The notes: generated by a model not told the origin, from the sequence alone. 33,810 bases of DNA from Candidatus Gastranaerophilales bacterium (GCA_944323615.1 CALUTG010000015.1:1-33810), one strand, 5' to 3'. Counted from the stretch's first letter, positions 1 through 7,325 are shown. Program-made: numbers and translations.

Positions 1-63
1 CACAATTGCCACTATAAGCAGTACTATCATCATTTCCATTAATGAAAATCCAGATTTTTTCAT
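1..63 (-). CDS. Type IV pilin-like protein, N-terminus only (cut by window edge)
   Basis: Only the first 21 codons are present. They read MKKSGFSLMEMMIVLLIVAIV, shown here as KKSGFSLMEMMIVLLIVAI, a class III (type IV pilin/pseudopilin) leader: a short basic stretch, then Gly-Phe with cleavage expected between them, Glu at mature position 5, and the hydrophobic assembly helix. An AGAGAGGA Shine-Dalgarno lies just upstream. The family is cleaved and methylated by a prepilin peptidase and assembled into pili or a type II-like secretion pseudopilus in the inner membrane. The body of the protein is off the window, so major pilin and minor pseudopilin cannot be told apart. Confidence 0.8.
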   Translation of the reverse strand, partial: MKKSGFSLMEMMIVLLIVAIV

Positions 64-368
64 TTTTCCTCTCTTTCAAAATAAAAGCACAAACCGTAGA
101 GCAATATAATGCTCATACTAAGCTTTTTATCAATTATTGCAATTAAATTACTATTATGTTGTCTTTTTCATATAATATCATATAGAAATTGATTTGTACA
201 GTTATAAATAAATTCCAAAACATAATAATTATCGTCCCGAGGGCATACGGTAATTAGCTTAACAAATTTAAGACCACATTAGTTTACCAAACGTTACAAA
301 ATAGCAATTATTGACGGATTAATGTTTTTATATAACTAGTAGAATTCTATTTTAAGGCAAGTGTAGCA
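64..368. other. Gene-free divergent intergenic region
   Basis: This stretch separates the minus-strand pilin gene from the plus-strand HExxH protein and must hold both promoters. I see a small hairpin, GAGCA-ATATAA-TGCTC (99-114), AT-rich tracts, and a TTGACG hexamer at 311-316 followed at non-ideal spacing by TATAAC (331-336). No open frame or RNA gene stands out. Confidence 0.4.
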
Positions 369-1217
369 GTGACGATTTCCAATAACATGTACAATTATAA
401 CGGAAATATTTATGCACCCAGAAGCGAAGGAGATGCATGGGCAGGATTTCTTCTGGCATCAGCAGCTTCTTCCGCTATTATGGGCACAATGCCTTTATTC
501 TCTAAGCCGTTTACAAAACAGATGAAGCAAGAGCACATGAACAATAGCCTGTATAAAGACGCCTTATTCAAATCCCTTGATATTTCAGGGCTTAAAGAAA
601 AAGGGGTAAGAATTCATAACACACGATTTAGTGCTGCAGACCTCTTAGCAAAAGATCCTAAACAAATAGTAAACAAAGATATCAAAGCAGGTTTGAATGC
701 CTGCTACGTCCCGTCTCAAAAAATTGTTAAGCTTAACACTGATAAAGCTTGCATTTCAGGATTTCATGAACTCGGGCATGCTATGAATAATCTTAAGGGC
801 AAATTTACCAACATTCTTCAAAAATGCCGTTATCCGGGATACACAATAGCCGGTCTTATGGGAACTGTTGCCCTATTTTCCACTCCAAAACCAAAAGATG
901 CACCTAAAAGCTTTGAAGACCATATAAGAGATAACTGCGGTAAAATTGCCTTTATAGCGATGCTTCCGACTGTTGCGGAAGAAGCTCTTGCAAGCTATAG
1001 AGGAGTAAAACTTGCCAAAAAGAGCGGGCTTGATAAATCTTTAATAAAAAACCTGAAAAAATTCTACTCAAAAGCACTGCTTACTTATACAGGGAATGCC
1101 GCTATAACCGGACTTGCCGTTTTTGCTGCCGCAAAGATAACCGAACACTTTACTCGGCCGAAAAAGATTAACGTTCAATCTTCTTCAATACCGTATCAGT
1201 TTTATCGTGAAGCGTAA
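369..1217 (+). CDS. Membrane-associated HExxH putative metallopeptidase
   Basis: The 282-residue product carries HELGH at about residues 133-137, the zinc-binding HExxH motif of metallopeptidases. A later TVAEEALASY segment (about 201-210) could supply the third, glutamate, zinc ligand of a gluzincin. Hydrophobic stretches at about 26-44, 156-170, 192-203 and 238-257 suggest a membrane protein. I do not recognise a named family, so peptidase activity is inferred from the motif only. The start is taken as GTG at 369; an in-frame ATG at 387 is the alternative. An AAGG lies 13 nt before the GTG. The 3' end overlaps the convergent next gene by 50 nt. Confidence 0.6.
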   Translation: MTISNNMYNYNGNIYAPRSEGDAWAGFLLASAASSAIMGTMPLFSKPFTKQMKQEHMNNSLYKDALFKSLDISGLKEKGVRIHNTRFSAADLLAKDPKQIVNKDIKAGLNACYVPSQKIVKLNTDKACISGFHELGHAMNNLKGKFTNILQKCRYPGYTIAGLMGTVALFSTPKPKDAPKSFEDHIRDNCGKIAFIAMLPTVAEEALASYRGVKLAKKSGLDKSLIKNLKKFYSKALLTYTGNAAITGLAVFAAAKITEHFTRPKKINVQSSSIPYQFYREA

Positions 1218-2178
1218 TTGAAGTTCTTTCGCCGTTTTCATATTCTGCGGTCAAAATGTTTACCAGCTGGTAGTCTTTATTATAAACACTTTCTTTTGTC
1301 TTAAGCCCGTCTGTATATTCACTCATAATACTTATACTGTCATCCGGCGTATAGTACGTAAACCTTGTGATATCTGCTCCGTCAAAGTTTACGGTAATAC
1401 TCATTTTAACATTACCTTCTCTGTCATAGAAAATATGCTCTTTTCGGTAATTTGTATCTCCTTCAAGAGTCTCTTTAAGAATTGAAAGGACATTATTATC
1501 ACCGTCTTTCATCTCATATTTAATATTATCATCCGAAGAATAATTCCAGACCTCAGTAAATTTTACGTTTCCTTCTTCATCATATTTTATGTGTTTTACC
1601 GGTCTATAAGGCTCTGTTGATTTATCAAACTTCCATTCATCGGTTTTATTCTTACCTTTATTTTGAGCTGATACAGCATTTGCTATTTCGTTTTCTTCTC
1701 CCGCATATCCGCCAAAGGTATATAAAGTATTTCCATCAGGAGTGATTTCTACAAATTCCAAGTCATGCCTGCTGTATGTATTACCGCTATTTATCGGATT
1801 TTGGAGTATAATCAGGATTGTCCCCTCATTTGTTTTCAAAAGATAAAATCCCTGAGCATCTTCTAGGATTCTGTCAATTAACTTCTTCATATTATCAGAC
1901 AAGCTTGAAATTTCCATAATTGAATATAACGGCAAATCATAAGGAGTTGCTGAATATAAATCGTATGATTTTTTAACCGGTGGAATAAACTTAACCGGTT
2001 CAGGTTCAACCTGTTTTACGGGTGTTTGTTTTGCAGAAACGGCAGTTTTGTCCTTTTGCACAGCTGCAGGCTCTGTTTTTGCTGTATCAGGAGATTTTTT
2101 GTCATAGAAAAAATAAGCTCCGGCAAGAGCTGCAAGCACGATAATTAAAACTGTTAAAGCTATCCGTTTCTTACTCAT
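1168..2178 (-). CDS. Hypothetical membrane-anchored protein with YD/MORN-like repeats
   Basis: The product has 336 residues: a basic N-terminus, one hydrophobic helix (about residues 8-25, VLIIVLAALAGAYFFY) and a Lys/Pro/Ala-rich linker to about residue 70, so a single-pass anchor with a large domain probably outside the inner membrane. The C-terminal half repeats short strands of the kind YDEEGNVKFTEVWNY, YDREGNVKMSITVNF and YTPDDSISIMSEYTDG, reminiscent of MORN/YwqK-like beta-hairpins. No catalytic motif is visible. The ATG at 2178 sits 6 nt after a TATAAT box with no Shine-Dalgarno, so the mRNA may be leaderless. Function unknown. Confidence 0.6.
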   Translation of the reverse strand: MSKKRIALTVLIIVLAALAGAYFFYDKKSPDTAKTEPAAVQKDKTAVSAKQTPVKQVEPEPVKFIPPVKKSYDLYSATPYDLPLYSIMEISSLSDNMKKLIDRILEDAQGFYLLKTNEGTILIILQNPINSGNTYSRHDLEFVEITPDGNTLYTFGGYAGEENEIANAVSAQNKGKNKTDEWKFDKSTEPYRPVKHIKYDEEGNVKFTEVWNYSSDDNIKYEMKDGDNNVLSILKETLEGDTNYRKEHIFYDREGNVKMSITVNFDGADITRFTYYTPDDSISIMSEYTDGLKTKESVYNKDYQLVNILTAEYENGERTSITLHDKTDTVLKKIER

Positions 2179-2184
2179 AGTTAC

Positions 2185-2212
2185 ATTATAATACCTTTCA
2201 AATCTTAAGCAA
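2185..2212 (-). promoter_or_regulatory. Promoter of the minus-strand gene starting at 2178 (leaderless candidate)
   Basis: On the minus strand TTGCTT (2212-2207) and TATAAT (2190-2185) are separated by 16 nt. The six-base discriminator GTAACT then leads directly to the ATG, so the predicted transcription start coincides with the start codon. Confidence 0.5.
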
Positions 2213-2261
2213 TACTAATGTTTACAAAGGTTAATTATTCATGCTTAAAAGTTCTTTTTCA

Positions 2262-2270
2262 TGGTAAAAT
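2262..2270 (+). promoter_or_regulatory. Extended -10 promoter of the nanE operon (leaderless candidate)
   Basis: TGG-TAAAAT is an extended -10 (TGn-TAAAAT). Seven bases (TTGAAAC) separate it from the ATG of nanE, and no Shine-Dalgarno is present. No good -35 is seen, which is usual for extended -10 promoters. Confidence 0.5.
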
Positions 2271-2277
2271 TTGAAAC

Positions 2278-2961
2278 ATGGATATGGATATTTTAGAAAA
2301 AATCAGGGGAGAAATAGTTGTATCATCTCAGGCTGCGCCGGATGAACCGCTTTACAAAGAAGATTGCATGCTTGCAATGATGCAGTCTGTTGTAAACGGA
2401 GGTGCAGGCGCCCTTCGGGTTGCCGGAGCAAGAGATGTAAGAAACGCCAAAAAACATTTTTCCATACCTGTTATCGGACTTACAAAACCGGAAAAGCTTC
2501 CTGAAAACTGGAAAAGCATAGTTTATATAACCCCGTCTTTAAAAGAAATAAAAGAACTTATAGAAGCAGGAGCGGATATTATAGCTTTTGATGCCACATT
2601 AAGAGACAGGAAAAACTCTCTTGATGAGATGATATCAGAAATCCATAAGACAAACAAGCTCGCTATGGCAGATATCTCTACATTAGAAGAAGGTATAAAT
2701 GCGGCAAAGCTAGGAGCAGATATAATTTCCACAACTCTTGCGGGATACACGGAGGAATCAGGGGATCCGACTGATGGTCCTGACTTTGAACTCCTTAAAA
2801 AACTCGTAAGCTCAGTATCCAAACCGGTTATACTTGAAGGGCGTATATGGGAGCCTGAAGAGGTTAAAAAAGCATTTGAACTGGGTGCCCACTGTGTCGT
2901 AATAGGTTCAGCCATTACAAGACCGCAGCTTATTACAAAAAGATTCTGTGAAGGGAAATAA
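2278..2961 (+). CDS. nanE: N-acylglucosamine/N-acetylmannosamine-6-phosphate 2-epimerase
   Basis: NanE converts N-acetylmannosamine-6-phosphate to N-acetylglucosamine-6-phosphate in cytoplasmic sialic acid/ManNAc catabolism (EC 5.1.3.9). The 227 residues match the family's usual length and TIM-barrel layout: an N-terminal SVVNGGAGALRV segment, PVIGLTK (about 66-72), GADIIAFDATLR in the middle, ADISTLEEG, and a C-terminal VILEGRIWEPEEV followed by AHCVVIGSAITRP, the phosphate-binding end of the barrel. The next gene, 5 nt downstream, is a ROK kinase, the expected NanK partner. No nanA (sialic acid lyase) is in the window. Translation may start on a leaderless mRNA; an in-frame ATG two codons later is possible. 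Confidence 0.9.
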   Translation: MDMDILEKIRGEIVVSSQAAPDEPLYKEDCMLAMMQSVVNGGAGALRVAGARDVRNAKKHFSIPVIGLTKPEKLPENWKSIVYITPSLKEIKELIEAGADIIAFDATLRDRKNSLDEMISEIHKTNKLAMADISTLEEGINAAKLGADIISTTLAGYTEESGDPTDGPDFELLKKLVSSVSKPVILEGRIWEPEEVKKAFELGAHCVVIGSAITRPQLITKRFCEGK

Positions 2962-2966
2962 CAAAC

Positions 2967-3836
2967 ATGAAAAAAGCATTGGCATTTGATATTGGCGGAA
3001 CCAAAATATACAGCACTATAATTAACGAGGACGGAGAAATTATCTCGGAAATAGATAAGTTTTCTACCCCTAAAACCCTTGACGGAATTAAAGATGTCTT
3101 AAAAAAACAAATTTTAAAATACGAAGATAAAGTTGATTGTATTGCAATTGCAACAGCAGGAGCAGTTAATAATGAAAATACTGCCGTAATAGGTTCTACA
3201 GGGAACTTGGTCAAAGGCTATTTTACAATAGATTTCCAAAAATTAAGCAGCAAAAAAGTTTTTCTTGAAAATGACGCTAACGCAGCAGCCTGGGCTGAAT
3301 ACAAAATCGGCTCATCCAGAGGAAGCAAAGTTTCCGTTTTACTTACTCTCGGAACCGGAGTCGGCGGCGGAATTATTATCAATGACAAACTTCTCAAAGG
3401 AAAATCCGGAGCCGCCGGCGAAATGCACTTTAAAATGTATCCGGATAAGCGCAGAAAATGTACCTGCGGAAGCTACGACTGCTTTGAAATCTACGCATCA
3501 GGAACTGCTCTTAAACTAGATGCAGAAGAAACACTTAATGACAAAAGTGTAACCACCTACGACGTAATAGAAGGGCTTAAGAGCGGAGACAAAAAAATGA
3601 CAGAAATCTTTAACCGCTGGCAAAATGATATTACAGTCGGAATAAAGGGACTTGTAAATTTATTTGACCCTGATTGTGTTGTTCTTTCAGGCTCAATGGC
3701 CCAATTTGTAAATACAAAAAAAATCGAAGAGGGGGTAAATGAGGATTTAGTCGTACCTCCGACTTCAATAAGACTTGCTACCGCCGGCAATTATTCGGGT
3801 ATGATTGGCGCGGCTCTGCTTGCTATGCAAAAATAA
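2967..3836 (+). CDS. nanK: ROK family sugar kinase, probable N-acetylmannosamine kinase
   Basis: The product has 289 residues and the ROK/actin-fold signatures: phosphate-1 motif FDIGGTK (7-13), catalytic-base segment ENDANAAAWAEY (D103), TLGTGVGGGI (phosphate-2), and the ROK zinc cluster CTCGSYDC (C165, C167, C172). ROK kinases phosphorylate hexoses such as glucose, GlcNAc or ManNAc. The immediately upstream nanE makes ManNAc kinase the likeliest role; glucokinase remains possible. One oddity: the usual GExGH zinc histidine appears as GEMHF, one residue early. Same operon as nanE, the small gene at 3849 and glyA. Confidence 0.82.
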   Translation: MKKALAFDIGGTKIYSTIINEDGEIISEIDKFSTPKTLDGIKDVLKKQILKYEDKVDCIAIATAGAVNNENTAVIGSTGNLVKGYFTIDFQKLSSKKVFLENDANAAAWAEYKIGSSRGSKVSVLLTLGTGVGGGIIINDKLLKGKSGAAGEMHFKMYPDKRRKCTCGSYDCFEIYASGTALKLDAEETLNDKSVTTYDVIEGLKSGDKKMTEIFNRWQNDITVGIKGLVNLFDPDCVVLSGSMAQFVNTKKIEEGVNEDLVVPPTSIRLATAGNYSGMIGAALLAMQK

Positions 3837-3848
3837 AAGGGAAAAACT

Positions 3849-4064
3849 ATGGGGAAAGCAAAAAGAAGAAGCTTAAAACATATAGTTAATGATAAATTTC
3901 AGTATATGACACGGGAATCGGCACTTGATTCCGTTATTAAAAACATGGATAATAAAAACGATGTCATTGACACAATTACATTATTCGGATTTACCGCAGA
4001 AGAGATGCTTGAAGCGGGAGCTGCGTACGAGGATGTTATGGCATTCGGAGGTTTAGTGAGTTAA
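3849..4064 (+). CDS. Small conserved-looking hypothetical protein in the nan-glyA operon
   Basis: The 71-residue product begins with a strongly basic stretch ([11 protein letters not shown]) and continues with predicted helices ending in [19 protein letters not shown]. The C-terminal half is acidic. It has an AAGGGA Shine-Dalgarno, starts 12 nt after the ROK kinase and stops 19 nt before glyA, which supports translation as part of the operon. I do not recognise a family. The basic N-terminus could bind nucleic acid, but this is conjecture. Confidence 0.6.
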   Translation: MGKAKRRSLKHIVNDKFQYMTRESALDSVIKNMDNKNDVIDTITLFGFTAEEMLEAGAAYEDVMAFGGLVS

Positions 4065-4083
4065 AAGAGGGGGATTTATAAAA

Positions 4084-5325
4084 ATGAATTTAGATAAAGT
4101 AAGAGAAGAAGATATAGAAGTTGCAGAATGCATTGAAGAAGAACTAAAACGCCAGCAAACCACAATAGAACTTATTGCAAGCGAAAACTTTACATCAGAA
4201 GCAGTTATGCAGGCTTGCGGAACAGTTTTAACAAACAAATACGCTGAAGGAAAGCCTCACAAACGTTACTACAACGGATGTGAAGTTGTAGACAAAATAG
4301 AAGAACTTGCTCAAAAAAGAGCCTGCAAACTCTTTAATATGGCTCATGCAAATGTTCAGCCGCACTCCGGTGCTCAAGCTAATATGGCAGTATTTATGGC
4401 ACTCCTTAAACCGGGTGACAGAGTCCTCGGGATGGATCTTTCAAACGGCGGACACTTAAGCCACGGTTCACCTGTTAACTTTTCAGGCATGTATTTTGAT
4501 GTAAAAAGCTACGGAATAGATTCAGAAGGAAGAATTGATTATGATGATGTCCGCAAAATGGCACTTGAACATAAACCAAAGCTGATTATTTGCGGTGCCA
4601 GCAACTATTCAAAAATAATTGATTTCAAAAGATTCCGTGAAATAGCAGACGAAGTCGGCGCTTATTTATTAGCCGATATAGCACATATTGCGGGACTTGT
4701 TGCAGGCGGTGTTCATCCGTCTCCTGCCGGTTACGCACAATTTGTAACTACAACAACCCACAAAACTCTTAGAGGTCCTCGAGGCGGTATTATTATGTGC
4801 GATGAAGAATACGCACAAATGATTGATAAAGCTGTTTTCCCTGGAACACAAGGAGGGCCTTTGGAGCACATTATCGCAGGAAAAGCCGTTGCTTTGAAAG
4901 AAGCTTTATCTGATGAGTTTAAAGAATATGCTGCACAAATTGTTAAAAACGCAAAAGCAATGAATCAGGGACTTTTAGACAACGGAATGGATGTTGTAGG
5001 CGGAATGACAGAAAATCACCTTATGACGCTTGATTTAAGAAAAACCGGCAAAACCGGAAAAGATATGGCAAACATACTTGAAAGAGTCGGTATTACAGCT
5101 AACAAAAACACTGTTCCGAACGATCCTCAAAGTCCGTTTGTTACAAGCGGTATAAGACTCGGTGCAGCCGCAGTTACCACAAGAGGATTCAAAGAAGAAG
5201 ATATGAAAGAAGTTGCAAGAATTATATCCGAAGCGATCAAGAATTCTGATAGCGAAAGTGTATTAGAAACATTGAGAGCTGATTCTTTAAAACTTTGCGA
5301 AAAACATCCGCTATATAGGGGGTAA
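4084..5325 (+). CDS. glyA: Serine hydroxymethyltransferase
   Basis: GlyA interconverts serine plus tetrahydrofolate with glycine plus 5,10-methylene-THF in the cytoplasm, using pyridoxal phosphate. The 413 residues are full length. Visible signatures are [13 protein letters not shown] (29-41), [16 protein letters not shown] (51-66), [10 protein letters not shown] (95-104), the [17 protein letters not shown] stretch, and the cofactor lysine in [14 protein letters not shown] (K227). A GAGGGGG Shine-Dalgarno precedes the ATG. It is last in the nanE-nanK-small gene run. Its stop codon TAA lies inside the first copy of a 14-bp tandem repeat. Confidence 0.97.
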   Translation: MNLDKVREEDIEVAECIEEELKRQQTTIELIASENFTSEAVMQACGTVLTNKYAEGKPHKRYYNGCEVVDKIEELAQKRACKLFNMAHANVQPHSGAQANMAVFMALLKPGDRVLGMDLSNGGHLSHGSPVNFSGMYFDVKSYGIDSEGRIDYDDVRKMALEHKPKLIICGASNYSKIIDFKRFREIADEVGAYLLADIAHIAGLVAGGVHPSPAGYAQFVTTTTHKTLRGPRGGIIMCDEEYAQMIDKAVFPGTQGGPLEHIIAGKAVALKEALSDEFKEYAAQIVKNAKAMNQGLLDNGMDVVGGMTENHLMTLDLRKTGKTGKDMANILERVGITANKNTVPNDPQSPFVTSGIRLGAAAVTTRGFKEEDMKEVARIISEAIKNSDSESVLETLRADSLKLCEKHPLYRG

Positions 5326-5370
5326 AAGAAAAGGGGTAAAAGAAAAGGGGTAAAAGAAAAGGGGTAAAAG
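5319..5370 (+). repeat. 14-bp tandem repeat (GGGGTAAAAGAAAA) overlapping the glyA stop
   Basis: The unit GGGGTAAAAGAAAA occurs at 5319-5332, 5333-5346 and 5347-5360, with a partial fourth copy at 5361-5370. The first copy supplies the glyA stop codon. Because 14 is not a multiple of 3, successive TAAs fall in different frames and close all three. Similar G-run/TAAA motifs follow other stop codons in this window. Confidence 0.9.
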
Positions 5371-5380
5371 GGAAATAACC

Positions 5381-5407
5381 TGTCATCCCGAACTTGTTTC
5401 AGGATCT
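5381..5407. repeat. Palindromic interspersed-repeat-like element
   Basis: The segment beginning TGTCATCCCGAACTTG and ending TTTCAGGATCT forms an imperfect hairpin (CCCGAAC/GTTTCAGG around TT). It closely resembles short intergenic palindromes that I recall as dispersed in many copies in diverse bacterial genomes. No second copy lies in this window. Confidence 0.5.
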
Positions 5408-5453
5408 TACCAGAAAACAAAAGAAAACGAATAACATAGTCAGGGCAAGGAGT

Positions 5454-5496
5454 TGACACCTCACCCCAGCCCTTTCCGCAAAGAGAGGGAGAGTAA
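5454..5496. repeat. Second palindromic intergenic element
   Basis: CACCTCACCCCAGCC followed by CTTTCCGCAAAGAGAGGGAG can fold through CCCTTTC with GAGAGGG (one G-T pair). It is C-rich on one arm and G-rich on the other, unlike the AT-rich surroundings, and resembles dispersed repeats of the CTCACCCTAACCCTCTCCC type. It lies just before the Shine-Dalgarno of the next gene. Confidence 0.4.
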
Positions 5497-5519
5497 CAAA
5501 AAATCAGGAGGATAAAACC

Positions 5520-6563
5520 ATTATTATAAAACTAACACAGGCACATATAATAGGAGCATTCATCTCGTATCTTCTCGGGGTGTTCATTGTTCCGTTTGTT
5601 ATAGATTTTTCCCAAAAAGAAGGCTTGGTGGATCTTCCAAATGAAAGAAAAATCCATAAAGCCCCGATATCAAGACTGGGAGGAATTGCAATATGGTCAA
5701 GTACAATGCTGACCTTCTTATTTCTTGTTATCCTGAGTTATTATCCATACGGGAGCCTGTTATCCGGAATCCTTCTCGGCGGGTCGCTTATGTTCCTTCT
5801 GGGACTTGTGGATGATGTGTATAATCTGGATGCTAAGTTTAAACTTTTAATACAACTTTCTATCGCAACAATAGTCTACCTTTTAGGAGTAAAAATAGAT
5901 ACAATTTTCAACCCGTTTGGCGGAGCAATTGATTTAGGGCTGCTTTCTTATCCGATAACCCTCCTTTGGATAGTCGGAATATCAAATGCGGTCAACTTTA
6001 TAGACGGAGTGGACGGGCTGGCAGGTTCCGTAATTACTGTTAACTCCATAACTTTGGCATTAATTGCAGTTTCAACAACCCCGGCTCAGCCTATTACGGC
6101 TCTTATCGGGTTTATTCTTGCAGGTTCTATGCTCGCCTTTCTAACCTTTAATTTTAATCCCGCAAAGATATTTATGGGAGATTCAGGCGCTTTATTCTCC
6201 GGATTTTTGCTCGCAACGCTTTCCATAGCCGGAGTAATGAAAGGGGCAACTCTGGCAATATTACTGCCGTTCCTTGTTCTTGCCGTTCCTATTATGGATA
6301 TTACTTATTCAAGCTTAAGAAGAATTTCCAAAGGAAAATCGCCTTTTGTAGCGGATGCTGAACATATACACCACAAGCTTTTAAAAGCGGGCTTCTCTCA
6401 GAAAAAAACCGTTGCAATCCTTACCTCGGTCGCAATAGCAGGAGGGGCAGCCGCAACATATTTTGCGGGAACTTTAAAACATTATTTTATTTACATCGCA
6501 GTTTTAATATTGATTATGATTGTACTAAGTATAATAAGTGTATTAACAAAAAAAGAGGGCTAA
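5520..6563 (+). CDS. WecA/TagO-like undecaprenyl-phosphate glycosyl-1-phosphate transferase, probable ATT start
   Basis: A polytopic membrane enzyme of the MraY/WecA/TagO family, which moves a HexNAc-1-phosphate from a UDP-sugar to undecaprenyl phosphate to start surface polysaccharide synthesis. Signatures in order are GLVDDVYNLDAKFKL, NFIDGVDGLAGS, KIFMGDSGALFSGFLLA and the WecA-type EHIHHKLLKAGFSQKK. About ten hydrophobic helices are visible. The nearest conventional start, GTG at 5580, has no Shine-Dalgarno and would cut into the first helix. A perfect AGGAGG (5506-5511) sits 8 nt before ATT at 5520, giving 347 residues with an intact first helix (IIGAFISYLLGVFIV). No in-frame ATG, GTG or TTG is placed for this Shine-Dalgarno, so I call ATT. 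The stop codon forms the loop of the terminator. Confidence 0.85.
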   Translation: MIIKLTQAHIIGAFISYLLGVFIVPFVIDFSQKEGLVDLPNERKIHKAPISRLGGIAIWSSTMLTFLFLVILSYYPYGSLLSGILLGGSLMFLLGLVDDVYNLDAKFKLLIQLSIATIVYLLGVKIDTIFNPFGGAIDLGLLSYPITLLWIVGISNAVNFIDGVDGLAGSVITVNSITLALIAVSTTPAQPITALIGFILAGSMLAFLTFNFNPAKIFMGDSGALFSGFLLATLSIAGVMKGATLAILLPFLVLAVPIMDITYSSLRRISKGKSPFVADAEHIHHKLLKAGFSQKKTVAILTSVAIAGGAAATYFAGTLKHYFIYIAVLILIMIVLSIISVLTKKEG

Positions 6564-6575
6564 GCCCTCTTTTTT
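6549..6575. terminator. Bidirectional intrinsic terminator with the stop codon in its loop
   Basis: AAAAAAGAGGGC (6549-6560), TAA loop, GCCCTCTTTTTT (6564-6575) is a perfect 12-bp inverted repeat with A and T tracts on its outer sides. The TAA loop is the stop codon of the transferase. It can also end transcription of the convergent EF-hand gene. Confidence 0.9.
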
Positions 6576-6639
6576 ATATCTTCCTTTCACCCTTTTCCAC
6601 TTGAATTTTTCTCTTATTTACCCCTATTATTTCCCCCCC

Positions 6640-7191
6640 CTAGCTTTCTTCATCATCAAGGTATCTGTAATCTAACATACTTCCTTCATAGTCAGCACCT
6701 ACATCATAGAACATTGACATATTATTGACAATTCTGTTTCTATCTTCAACTTTTTGTTTTTCTAATTCGGAATCTACACCATAAGCCTGTATTTCCTGAT
6801 TAGTAACTTTTCCGTCATGGTTTTTGTCTATATCATCAAAATGAGCAAGAACAGTTTCCTGCAAAGAACCGCTAAGCCCGGATGCTCCGCCCAGAGTAAT
6901 GATTTGTTCTCTGGTAAGTCCCTGAGCCGCCATTTGTCCCATAAGATTCTGAATCTCATCAGCAGAAATTGTTCCGTCGGCATTTTTATCTACGGTTCCG
7001 AAATTGTTCATTAAATATGATGAAAAAGTTGCACCATATGCATTGTTCACTAAATTTGGACTGGTAAAAGCACTCGCCAAATTTTCCAAAGTTACCCCGT
7101 CTTCATACATTCCATTTAACAGGGTAAAAGAATTCATTAATCCTGAATTAATCCCCGTAAACATAGAGGTTCCGTCTAATCGTTTGCTCAT
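6640..7191 (-). CDS. EF-hand calcium-binding protein
   Basis: The 183-residue protein has two canonical 12-residue EF-hand loops: DKNADGTISADE (68-79) and DKNHDGKVTNQE (122-133). Both keep the acidic or Asn ligands at positions 1, 3 and 5, Gly at 6, an aliphatic residue at 8 and Glu at 12. The N-terminal 60 residues are Asn/Ser/Leu-rich with no signal peptide or membrane helix. The loops are 42 residues apart. Calcium binding is well supported; the physiological role is unknown. An AAGGAG Shine-Dalgarno supports the ATG at 7191. The stop is TAG, followed directly by a G-run. Confidence 0.85.
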   Translation of the reverse strand: MSKRLDGTSMFTGINSGLMNSFTLLNGMYEDGVTLENLASAFTSPNLVNNAYGATFSSYLMNNFGTVDKNADGTISADEIQNLMGQMAAQGLTREQIITLGGASGLSGSLQETVLAHFDDIDKNHDGKVTNQEIQAYGVDSELEKQKVEDRNRIVNNMSMFYDVGADYEGSMLDYRYLDDEES

Positions 7192-7316
7192 AATATATCT
7201 CCTTGTGGTTAGCTACATTTTCGCATGATTAGTTTAACGATATTTTTTCAAAAATCAAACCTTTATTTGGAGGAGATTTGAAAAAATTCACTCCACTACT
7301 AAACCCTCAAAAAATA

Positions 7317-7325
7317 TGCTATAAT
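7317..7325 (+). promoter_or_regulatory. Extended -10 promoter for the gene at 7349
   Basis: TGC-TATAAT is a perfect extended -10. The predicted start at about 7332 leaves a short leader with the Shine-Dalgarno AGAAGGA before the ATG at 7349. Confidence 0.6.

Noticed and set aside
2523-2915. 130-residue minus-strand open frame inside nanE
   Set aside because: It is a complete shadow of a clearly conserved gene; Ser/Ile-rich composition reflects the opposite strand.
5319-5370. Tandem repeat as a CRISPR array
   Set aside because: The 14-bp units are contiguous with no spacers, and no cas genes are present.
5127-5459. Minus-strand open frame covering the glyA end and tandem repeat
   Set aside because: Its N-terminus reads through the palindrome and 14-bp repeat (FYPF/FTPF repeats) and then shadows glyA.
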